Shown: positions 1 to 6,294 of the stretch, one piece after another
Position numbering within the stretch: the first letter of the stretch is position 1
Layout: the number at the start of each line of letters is the position of its first letter
Source: an uncultured Pseudomonadota bacterium
Lineage (GTDB): Bacteria > Pseudomonadota > Alphaproteobacteria > RF32 > CAG-239
Direction of reading: 5' to 3'
Assembly: GCA_902796625.1 (NCBI GenBank)
Contig: CADBPX010000037.1
Location: 1-12,063, forward strand
Length of the DNA stretch: 12,063 bases
Program-made: the position numbers and the translations under genes
The notes under the pieces: model-generated
Databases searched by the model: none
Seen by the model: the letters and a program-made list of their open reading frames with translations, nothing else
Told to the model about the DNA's origin: nothing

Positions 1-1
1 G

Positions 2-409
2 CAGTTAATCAATAATGAGTTGGATATTCCGGCCGCAGTGGAAAAGGGACGGGCGATATTGTCATGGGTTCGACATCGGAACTATCGTTTGGCCCGCGGT
101 ATGGTTTTTGAAAGTGAGTATAAAGGTTTGAAGTGCGTGTGCTCTAATATGGCGCAAGGTCAGTCAGAATTTTTTGATTCACTAGAAAATATTCGTAGTT
201 TTGATTTTATGGTTAATTTCTTTATGAATAAGAAAAATTTGTGGAACTTAACCTTTTATACCAGTAAAGATAATGTTGATGTTTCGCAAATTGCTGCCGA
301 GTTCGGCGGAGGTGGGCATGCTAAGGCGGCCGGTGCTTCGTCATTGCCGGAATTGCCGGAATTTTTACGACATGGTAAGCCGTGGCAAAAGCCGGAAGGT
401 AATAACTGA
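2..409 (+). CDS. DHH/DHHA1-family phosphoesterase, C-terminal part (5' end outside window)
   Basis: The frame is open from the first bases of the window, so the gene starts upstream and only about 135 C-terminal codons are visible. A TTG at 20 could start a short ORF but is unlikely to be the real start. The diagnostic element is FGGGGHAKAAG near the C-terminus, the glycine-rich motif of the DHHA1 substrate-binding domain found in NrnA-type oligoribonucleases and related DHH phosphoesterases. The catalytic DHH domain would lie upstream and cannot be inspected. The likely role is hydrolysis of a phosphodiester such as short oligonucleotides or pAp, but the exact substrate cannot be told from this half. 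The gene ends just before an intrinsic terminator and converges on rlmE. Confidence 0.8.
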   Translation, partial: QLINNELDIPAAVEKGRAILSWVRHRNYRLARGMVFESEYKGLKCVCSNMAQGQSEFFDSLENIRSFDFMVNFFMNKKNLWNLTFYTSKDNVDVSQIAAEFGGGGHAKAAGASSLPELPEFLRHGKPWQKPEGNN

Positions 410-413
410 TTTT

Positions 414-437
414 AATCCGCCTTTGGCGGATTTTTTT
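414..437 (+). terminator. Intrinsic terminator of the DHH phosphoesterase gene
   Basis: An 8-bp perfect stem, AATCCGCC / GGCGGATT, closes a TTT loop and is followed by a run of T, five bases after the stop codon. On the opposite strand the stem is followed by AAAATCAG rather than a T tract, so it should act mainly on the + strand and not on the converging rlmE transcript. Confidence 0.85.
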
Positions 438-461
438 ATGTTTGCTTTTAATGTTTCAGAT

Positions 462-1151
462 TTAGCCTTTAAATCCTTGCGCAACTACGTACATTTCAAC
501 GGAATCTTGGCGACTGGCATCAGGTTTATAGTGCGAAACTTTACTGAAGTGACGGCGCATATCGGATAAAAGGTTGCTTTCAGTACCGCCCTGAAAAACT
601 TTAGCGATAAATATGCCGCCGATTGCCAGAACTTCCTTGGCAAATTCATAGGCCATTTCAACCAGACCAAGCGTGCGGAGATGATCGATGTTTTGTACAC
701 CGGTAGTGTTAGCCGCCATGTCACTCATAACCACATCGGCTGGACCATGCAGAAGATTTTTCAGCATTTGCGGGGCATCGTTGTTTGTAAAATCTTGTTG
801 TAAAAGTATTGCGCCTTCGATCGGTTCTGTCGGTAGTAAATCCATTCCAATGATTTGTCCGCTCCCTTTGTTTTTTATTGCGGCAATCTGAGTCCAACCA
901 CCAGGGGCACAGCCTAAATCGACGATGGTTTTTCCCTTGCCGAGAAAGTGATATTTTTCATCTAATTGAATTAACTTAAATGCGGCGCGAGAACGATAAC
1001 CCAGTCTTTTGGCTTCGGCAACGTAGGGGTCATTTAATTGACGTTGTAACCAACGATTTGATGATACGGAATTATATTTGGCATTTTTTACTTTAACGGC
1101 CAACATTTTACGTCCGCGTACGGCTTTGGCAGATTGGGTTAATTTTGCCAT
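462..1151 (-). CDS. rlmE: 23S rRNA (uridine-2'-O-)-methyltransferase RlmE (FtsJ/RrmJ)
   Basis: A 229-residue protein with the full FtsJ layout. It would 2'-O-methylate U2552 (E. coli numbering) in the A loop of 23S rRNA during late 50S assembly. The SAM-binding motif DLGCAPGGW is at residues 78-86. The K-D-K-E catalytic set is present: K59 in RSRAAFKL, D144 in MSDMA, K184 in IAKVFQG and E219 in SVEMYVVA. A basic N-terminal extension of about 40 residues precedes DPYVAEAKRLGYRSR; such tails are common in alphaproteobacterial RlmE. The ATG start has a GAGG six bases upstream and overlaps the end of the preceding Ppx-like gene by 13 bases, so the two are probably translationally coupled. It is the last gene of the ccrM group. 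Confidence 0.96.
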   Translation of the reverse strand: MAKLTQSAKAVRGRKMLAVKVKNAKYNSVSSNRWLQRQLNDPYVAEAKRLGYRSRAAFKLIQLDEKYHFLGKGKTIVDLGCAPGGWTQIAAIKNKGSGQIIGMDLLPTEPIEGAILLQQDFTNNDAPQMLKNLLHGPADVVMSDMAANTTGVQNIDHLRTLGLVEMAYEFAKEVLAIGGIFIAKVFQGGTESNLLSDMRRHFSKVSHYKPDASRQDSVEMYVVAQGFKG

Positions 1152-2080
1152 TGTTGCCTCAATTCATTAATAATAGCTTCCTGAGCACTTTTCAGTGATG
1201 CTGTTAAATCGTCTAATTCTAGGGTTTGGTAGATGGTTTGAAAAATAATGCATGCGGCAATAAAGATTTCGGCACGGTTGGCTCCAATATGCGGAGAAGC
1301 ATAAAGTTCGGCGTAGTTCATTTTAAGTACATCAGCTATAACACTGTCAATTTCTTTAGTGGAAAGTTTTAGGCCGTCAGCATATTCTTTGCAGTATTGT
1401 TCAGTGTTTTTCGCAATGCTGAATAAACGTAACGGAGTGCTTGAAGTGGCGATATTGCAGCATTGGGTTTTATACATTAAAAATTCTGAGTTTATCATAA
1501 AATCGCGTACATACTTCCTTATTTCACTTTGCAGGAGTACAGTTTTATCGGCATCATATTCCAAAATATCAAACTTTTCGGCACCATTACGAGCTCCCAA
1601 GGGGATTGAGGTGGTATAAAGAATTTTCGGCTTGTTTTCATTAGTTGCCAAAGTTATTTCTGTTGAAGCTCCCCCTAGATCATAAACCAAAACATATTTT
1701 TTGTTTTTATCAGCATTTAAAATGGCGCCCTTTAAGGTTAATTCAGCTTCTTCCTGTGCCGAAATAATATCAATTGTTATACCGGTCATTTCTTTGACCA
1801 TTTGAATAAACTGTTTTCCATTATCGGCAACGCGGCATGCTTCCGTAGCAATTGCACGGTAATGTTCGACATTGTATGTATTCATAATTTCTTTAAATCG
1901 AGATAAGCAGTTAATACCACGGTTAATGGCTTCTTGGGTTAAAGTATTGGTTTTGGCAAGTCCCTCGCTTAAACGAACCTGTACTGAATCACGTAAAAGA
2001 AGGCTACCGTCAGAGGCGACAATTTGCAGACGGCAAGAATTAGAGCCAAGATCAATGGCGGCTACGTTTTGGGTTGCCAT
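1139..2080 (-). CDS. Ppx/GppA-family phosphatase paralogue, divergent second copy
   Basis: A 313-residue ASKHA-fold protein related to exopolyphosphatase / guanosine pentaphosphate phosphohydrolase. It keeps the first phosphate loop (IDLGSNSCRL, 9-18), the Glu pair in AQEEAEL (about 109-115) and the second loop as DLGGASTE (134-141), where the family normally has DxGGGSTE. The GTSGT-type motif is replaced by ATSST (211-215). The C-terminal RGxREG motif is missing; LKSAQEAIINEL stands in its place (296-307). It follows its better-conserved paralogue with a 29-base overlap and runs into rlmE with a 13-base overlap. It may be a weak or altered-specificity hydrolase, or a regulatory paralogue. 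The family call is firm, the activity is not. Confidence 0.85.
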   Translation of the reverse strand: MATQNVAAIDLGSNSCRLQIVASDGSLLLRDSVQVRLSEGLAKTNTLTQEAINRGINCLSRFKEIMNTYNVEHYRAIATEACRVADNGKQFIQMVKEMTGITIDIISAQEEAELTLKGAILNADKNKKYVLVYDLGGASTEITLATNENKPKILYTTSIPLGARNGAEKFDILEYDADKTVLLQSEIRKYVRDFMINSEFLMYKTQCCNIATSSTPLRLFSIAKNTEQYCKEYADGLKLSTKEIDSVIADVLKMNYAELYASPHIGANRAEIFIAACIIFQTIYQTLELDDLTASLKSAQEAIINELRQQWQN

Positions 2081-3173
2081 AACTACCTCCTTTGCGGCGC
2101 ATGCGACGGTATCTTCCGTCCTTGCGAAAATAATTATTCTTCTGGTGGTGTATCATATCCAGTAAAATTCCTTCACGGATGCCGCGGTCGGCAATGGTTA
2201 CTTCCGATATAGGCCAAAACGAACATAATGCTTCAATAATGGCGCATCCGGAAATCGTAAGATCTGCTTTTTGTTTACCGATACAGGAATGGCGACAACG
2301 TCCTTCGTATCCCATATTTTTAACTCGAGAGATTACTTTGTTGATTTCTGCACCGGAAAGTGCTATGCCATCGACGGCAGCGCGGTTATAACGTGACAAA
2401 TTCAAATGAACAGCGCCTAAAACCGTAACGGTGCCGGAAGTACCGATAATCTGAATTTCCTGATTGTGGATGGCTTCGGCAATTTGATACTTATCTTCAA
2501 ACTCTTGCAGAATTTTCTGGGTGCGGTCAACAATCGAATTATAGGCTAAATTAGTCATATCTTTACCGGGAAAGGCTTCGGATATGGTAACAACTCCGTA
2601 GGGCAGTGATATATAGCCTTCAATAAAAGTTTTGCCGGTTTCGGTAATTCGGGCCAGCGATATTTCTGTTGATCCACCGCCGATGTCAAAGACCAGAGCT
2701 CGTTTTATCATACGGTTCAATAACGGCATACAGCCGACAACAGCCAGGCGAGCTTCTTCCTTTGAGGATATAACTTCCATATTAAGTCCGGTTTCTTTGG
2801 CAACAGCATTTTCAAAGTCTTTACAATTTAAGGCGCGACGGCAAGCTGCCGTTGCTACAAAACGCATACGTACGAGCGGACTGTATTCATCTAAAATGCC
2901 GCGGCAGACCTTTAGAGCAGCAACAGTGCGGCGTATAGCGGCTTTAGTCAACATATTTCCATGAATAATATCTTCGCCTAAGCGAGTAATACGAGAAAAA
3001 GTTTCAATCACGTGAAAAGCACTCGGAGTTGGTTGGGCAATAACCAGACGGCAGGAATTAGTACCCAAATCAATAGCCGCATAATATTCTCCGCTATTAC
3101 TATCTGTCGTTCTGACAGATAAGTTTTTGCGAAATTTGCCGATATTGTTACTGTCTCCGTTTTGGGCTTTCAC
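2052..3173 (-). CDS. Ppx/GppA-family exopolyphosphatase / pppGpp phosphohydrolase
   Basis: A 373-residue cytoplasmic enzyme that would release terminal phosphate from polyphosphate and/or convert pppGpp to ppGpp. Conserved elements in order: IDLGTNSCRL (34-43), KEEARL with the catalytic Glu (138-142), DIGGGSTE (163-170), GTSGT (244-248) and RGIREGIL (330-337). The C-terminus is a basic tail (KDGRYRRMRRKGG). The start is GTG, two bases after the ccrM stop, with GGAG about 10 bases upstream inside the ccrM 3' end. The following paralogue overlaps its last 29 bases. Ppx followed by rlmE is a familiar alphaproteobacterial arrangement; the extra copy between them is not typical. Polyphosphate and pppGpp specificity cannot be separated by eye. 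Confidence 0.92.
   Translation of the reverse strand: MKAQNGDSNNIGKFRKNLSVRTTDSNSGEYYAAIDLGTNSCRLVIAQPTPSAFHVIETFSRITRLGEDIIHGNMLTKAAIRRTVAALKVCRGILDEYSPLVRMRFVATAACRRALNCKDFENAVAKETGLNMEVISSKEEARLAVVGCMPLLNRMIKRALVFDIGGGSTEISLARITETGKTFIEGYISLPYGVVTISEAFPGKDMTNLAYNSIVDRTQKILQEFEDKYQIAEAIHNQEIQIIGTSGTVTVLGAVHLNLSRYNRAAVDGIALSGAEINKVISRVKNMGYEGRCRHSCIGKQKADLTISGCAIIEALCSFWPISEVTIADRGIREGILLDMIHHQKNNYFRKDGRYRRMRRKGGSYGNPKRSRH
2085..2093 (-). promoter_or_regulatory. Strong Shine-Dalgarno site for the second Ppx-like gene
   Basis: On the - strand AAAGGAGGTAGTT precedes the ATG at 2080, a near-perfect anti-16S match at good spacing. It lies inside the coding end of the first Ppx-like gene, where it encodes Lys-Gly-Gly. 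It fixes the start of the second gene and supports the 29-base overlap as real. Confidence 0.75.
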
Positions 3174-3175
3174 TT

Positions 3176-4264
3176 TTATTCTGCTCCATACATTTCAAGG
3201 CGAACCTGTTGGCGATATTCGTCAATGCAGATCATGCCTTTTTTCTTGTCTTTATAAAACCAATATTCCCATCCGTTGCATGCTGCGGCATTTTGCGCTG
3301 CTGCTCCAACCTGATGAATTGACCCTTCGGCGATGGAGCTTTTTATAGACCCATCCGAACGAATAACGGCAGAGTTTTTGCCACTGGCATCAGTTAAAAT
3401 ATCTCCCGGATGTAAAATGCCGCGTTCAATAATTGAGCCAAAAGGTATGCGTTGAATTTTTTTCTTGGTTGTATATTCCATTGCACAGTCACTCACCGGT
3501 TCAACAGCAGCAATACGCTGTCTGGCTCCGGTAATGTAATTGGCATCTTTTTCAATTCCAATATAATTGCGACCGATTTTTTTAGCCACAGCACCGGTCG
3601 TTCCAGTACCAAAGAACGGGTCTAGAACAATGTCTCCAGGTTTTGTCGAAGCCATCAATACACGATAAAGCAGAGCTTCCGGTTTTTGCGTCGGATGTAA
3701 TTTTTCGCCTTTGTCATTTTTTAGGCGTTCTTTGCCTGTGCACAGAGGAATATCCCATGTGCTGCGCATTTGGGTGTCATCATTTAAGGCCTTCATCGCT
3801 TCATAATTGAAAGTATATTTAGCTTTGGGAGATTTGACTGCCCAAATCAACGTTTCGTGCGCATTAGTAAACCGTGTACCTTTAAAGTTCGGCATAGGAT
3901 TGCTTTTGTTCCAGATGACATCATTTAAAATCCAAAAACCAAGGTTTTGCAAAATGTAACCAACGCGGAAGATGTTGTGATATGAGCCGATTACCCAGAT
4001 GCTGCCGTCTTCTTTTAATACGCGTCTGGCCGCAGTGAGCCACTCTTTGGTATATTCGTCATATGCGCTTAAACTTTCAAATGAATCCCACTCTTCAGTT
4101 ACGCCATTAACAACGGTATTATCCGGACGCAATAAAGTATCGCCGAGTTGCATATTATATGGCGGATCGGCAAAAATAACGTCAACGGAATTAGGCTCCA
4201 TTTGCTTCATGACGGCAATGCTGTCATCGTTTATTATTGTATTTAATATTGTTTCTGTCTTCAT
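3176..4264 (-). CDS. ccrM: CcrM-type DNA adenine-N6 methyltransferase (GANTC)
   Basis: A 362-residue beta-class N6-adenine methyltransferase, close to the size of Caulobacter CcrM. The catalytic motif DPPYNMQLGD starts at residue 33, HPTQKP is at 190-195, and the SAM motif DPFFGTGTT at 215-223, so the order (catalytic before SAM motif) is that of the beta class. The last 90 or so residues (GSIIERGILHPGDIL to the end) form the C-terminal RAMA-type domain that CcrM proteins carry and that helps DNA recognition. There is no restriction partner nearby, so it is a solitary methylase; in relatives it methylates GANTC after replication and couples methylation state to cell-cycle transcription. ATG start with AAGG upstream. 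The 126-base leader (4265-4390) holds no GANTC site and no clear CtrA box or terminator. It heads the group ccrM > ppx1 > ppx2 > rlmE. Confidence 0.95.
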   Translation of the reverse strand: MKTETILNTIINDDSIAVMKQMEPNSVDVIFADPPYNMQLGDTLLRPDNTVVNGVTEEWDSFESLSAYDEYTKEWLTAARRVLKEDGSIWVIGSYHNIFRVGYILQNLGFWILNDVIWNKSNPMPNFKGTRFTNAHETLIWAVKSPKAKYTFNYEAMKALNDDTQMRSTWDIPLCTGKERLKNDKGEKLHPTQKPEALLYRVLMASTKPGDIVLDPFFGTGTTGAVAKKIGRNYIGIEKDANYITGARQRIAAVEPVSDCAMEYTTKKKIQRIPFGSIIERGILHPGDILTDASGKNSAVIRSDGSIKSSIAEGSIHQVGAAAQNAAACNGWEYWFYKDKKKGMICIDEYRQQVRLEMYGAE

Positions 4265-4390
4265 ATTAAAATTTTACCTTTTACATAAGTTATCGTTTAG
4301 ATTAAAGTCATAAAGTTATAATTTTATTAATAATCAGATAAAAATTGAGCCTTTACGACTTGATCGCAGGGCGTAACTTTGTTTTTAGTT

Positions 4391-4918
4391 TTATTTTAAT
4401 AATTGTTCTAAAGTATTTTGGTGCTTTTGGATAAGCGCGATTTCTTCTGCACCGAATAAGTTGGTATCCAAGCGTTGCTTTTGCAATTCGACCATTTCTT
4501 GCGAGAGTTCATCTTTACTGGCAGATAGCTGGTCAATAAGTGCGCGAGCAGTGAATTTTAACTTAATAATTCTTAATATTTCCTCAACGCGTTGTCTGAT
4601 ATAGAAAAAACGTTGCGCATCCCATTTATGATATAAAAACCATAAACGAGTTTTAAAGTTTAAGTGCGGGGTTGTTTCAATGCCATAAGAAGCATTGCGA
4701 TTATCTTGCAAATTTAATGATTTAAATTCCGGCCACAGGCGAATAAAATCTTCAAGCTCTGTTTCAGTAACAGCAGTTGTATATTCGGCTTGTTTGCGTG
4801 ATATCTCTGCCTGAAAACGTCGCCAACCGAGGTCTACAACATGACAATGCGGCAGTTGGACCAAAAACGCAATAACTATACACCATATCATTATATATTT
4901 CAGGTCGCGTCCTACCAT
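4391..4918 (-). CDS. Membrane-anchored protein of unknown function
   Basis: A 175-residue protein that I do not recognise. Residues about 8-24 (YIMIWCIVIAFLVQLP) form one hydrophobic segment, either an N-terminal anchor or an uncleaved signal. The rest is predicted soluble and mostly helical, rich in Glu, Gln, Arg and Leu, with coiled-coil-like stretches around residues 110-170 (for example ELSQEMVELQKQRL). No catalytic motif is visible. Its ATG overlaps the HAD gene stop by seven bases, so the two are almost certainly co-translated. The topology would place the helical part in the periplasm if the anchor is N-in. It is followed by 126 bases before ccrM with no obvious intrinsic terminator, so ccrM could be partly transcribed from here. 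Confidence 0.75.
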   Translation of the reverse strand: MVGRDLKYIMIWCIVIAFLVQLPHCHVVDLGWRRFQAEISRKQAEYTTAVTETELEDFIRLWPEFKSLNLQDNRNASYGIETTPHLNFKTRLWFLYHKWDAQRFFYIRQRVEEILRIIKLKFTARALIDQLSASKDELSQEMVELQKQRLDTNLFGAEEIALIQKHQNTLEQLLK

Positions 4919-5739
4919 CTTAAATTCTCCATATAATAATCAACATTAAGGCCGTAGCCGGTAGAAAGTTCATTTATTTTTTCAATGTCATCATCATGAA
5001 GCTGATGTATGCCGTTGCAAATAAGAAGCGTCTGAGTTTTACTTATATTGCCCATGCGAATATCTGTAGCCATTGAATCGCCGATAACTAGGCAGCGGGA
5101 TGGGTTATAAGCATAAATGTTTTCGGTCAAATATTTGATAATGCGTTCGTCAGGTTTGCCAAATGAAATGATTTTTCCGCCCATCATCGCATATTGTTCT
5201 GCCAGTGCGCCGGCTGCGGATTTGACACCTTGAGTGGTTAATAATGATGTGTTATTACCCACGCAAACCAATGGTAAGTTGAGGGATAAAGCCTGTTCCA
5301 ATGTGTTAATTTTAGAGCTGATGTTTATACCATCAGGAGCATTTTCTACCAGCATAAAATCGGACATAATTACTTTATCTACACAGCGATATTCATTTAA
5401 TCCTTGCATTACTCTTGCCGGATAATCATTGATATTATAATACGAATGGCCAAGGTTGTTGGATTTAAGGTAAAAATGACAGATTTCACCGGCGGTTATC
5501 ATCGCCTGAAAGATGTTTAAAGGAACCCCACGAGAGCGTAACAGACAAAATAAATCGTTAACCCGCATGCTACTGTTGGAGGCTAACATAACTTTTTTGC
5601 CGCTTTGATACAAAGCCGTGCAAGTTTCTATGCTGTTTGGAATTAGTTCTTTGCCACAGGTAATGACACCGTTAACGCCGCATATTACCGTGTCAAAATC
5701 ATCTTTTATATATGATAAATAGCGTAATTTTTGGTTCAT
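4912..5739 (-). CDS. HAD-IIA family protein with substituted nucleophile
   Basis: A 275-residue HAD-superfamily protein of subclass IIA (NagD / p-nitrophenylphosphatase type), resembling the alphaproteobacterial HAD-IIA family annotated TIGR01459. Motif II is ASNSS (S54 region), motif III FGKPDE (K195) and motif IV IGDSMATD (D221, D226), and the C2 cap lies between motifs II and III. Motif I reads VICGVNGVI (18-26), where relatives have a form like CDVWGV: the nucleophilic Asp is Gly21 (codon GGC, one base from GAC) and the Trp is Asn23. Phosphotransfer by the usual aspartyl mechanism is therefore not expected. ATG start, with GAGGG 12 bases upstream. It heads a two-gene unit with the membrane-anchored unknown. 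Confidence 0.88.
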   Translation of the reverse strand: MNQKLRYLSYIKDDFDTVICGVNGVITCGKELIPNSIETCTALYQSGKKVMLASNSSMRVNDLFCLLRSRGVPLNIFQAMITAGEICHFYLKSNNLGHSYYNINDYPARVMQGLNEYRCVDKVIMSDFMLVENAPDGINISSKINTLEQALSLNLPLVCVGNNTSLLTTQGVKSAAGALAEQYAMMGGKIISFGKPDERIIKYLTENIYAYNPSRCLVIGDSMATDIRMGNISKTQTLLICNGIHQLHDDDIEKINELSTGYGLNVDYYMENLRW

Positions 5740-5786
5740 TACCCACTAATTCCCTCTGTTAATCAGAAGCTATTGTAATGGGTAAT
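5738..5786 (-). promoter_or_regulatory. Leader inverted repeat covering the HAD gene start codon
   Basis: On the - strand ATTACCCATTA (5786-5776) can pair with TAGTGGGTAAT (5748-5738), giving 11 pairs with one G-U and a 27-base loop. The downstream arm contains the first two bases of the ATG, while the GAGGG Shine-Dalgarno stays in the loop. It could modulate initiation. The structure is seen, the function is inferred. Confidence 0.35.
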
Positions 5787-5806
5787 TGGTAAAAAAATCG
5801 ATAAAA

Positions 5807-6271
5807 TTACGAATTAAAAAAATTGTTTATTTGCGTGAGGATGTTTTGGGTAAAGTATGAAGGATCGGACATCCATATTTGCGGATTTTCAATTTTATAT
5901 GAACCCATATTAAGCCCATCTCGAACGCGAACCAGAACAATATTTAGCGGCTGAGTCAAATCAAAATCTGTCTGAAAATTAAATTCACCAGGATCTTCGT
6001 AATTTATTTCAAAATAACTGTATTGGTTACTGTAATTTTGTTCGTATATATTATATATCATACCCATAGCTGCGGCGCATCCGTCACAAAGGTTGTTGTT
6101 ATAAAATACGTATATAATTGATTTGTTCCAGTTTTGTGGATCAGCCTCGACATATTGCTGAAGATAATCCGGATTAGCCGGAGCGTTCAGGTATTGAGAA
6201 AAAGCACGTAGCGCCGGAAATGTGCCGATAATCGTGAGAACAAAGTAAAAAACTAAAATTCTTTTTAACAT
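5807..6271 (-). CDS. Secreted thioredoxin-like protein with CxxC motif
   Basis: A 154-residue protein with an N-terminal signal peptide (MLKRILVFYFVLTIIGTFPA, cleavage probably near residues 23-25) and a likely periplasmic domain. The strand-like IIYVFYNNN leads into CDGC (62-65), followed by a helix-like stretch. Pro108 in TQPLNIVLV lies where thioredoxin folds have their cis-Pro before a strand. This order fits a small thioredoxin-like oxidoreductase, although the sequence is otherwise unfamiliar and CDGC is not the classic CGPC or CPHC. It follows aminopeptidase P by nine bases and its strong ribosome site GAGGAG lies in a hairpin with the upstream gene's end. A redox role is inference from fold cues only. 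Confidence 0.75.
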   Translation of the reverse strand: MLKRILVFYFVLTIIGTFPALRAFSQYLNAPANPDYLQQYVEADPQNWNKSIIYVFYNNNLCDGCAAAMGMIYNIYEQNYSNQYSYFEINYEDPGEFNFQTDFDLTQPLNIVLVRVRDGLNMGSYKIENPQIWMSDPSYFTQNILTQINNFFNS

Positions 6272-6276
6272 CTTAT

Positions 6277-6294
6277 CTCCTCAGATCAGAGGAG
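6277..6294 (-). promoter_or_regulatory. Hairpin masking the Shine-Dalgarno of the thioredoxin-like gene
   Basis: CTCCTC at one arm and GAGGAG at the other flank six bases. The GAGGAG arm is the ribosome site of the CxxC gene; the CTCCTC arm is in the last codons of aminopeptidase P, whose TGA falls at 6283-6281 within the structure. Ribosomes finishing the upstream gene would open the hairpin, the usual arrangement for translational coupling. Confidence 0.5.

Noticed and set aside
414..437. The same hairpin as terminator for rlmE
   Set aside because: On the - strand the stem is followed by AAAATCAG with no T tract.
1139..2080. Second Ppx-like gene as a pseudogene
   Set aside because: The frame is intact over 313 codons, it has a near-perfect Shine-Dalgarno, and the Glu pair and both phosphate loops are largely kept, so divergence rather than decay is more likely.
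4265..4390. Possible CtrA box (TTAA-N7-TTAA) upstream of ccrM
   Set aside because: On the - strand TTAA-TCTAAAC is followed by GATA rather than TTAA, so the second half-site is missing.
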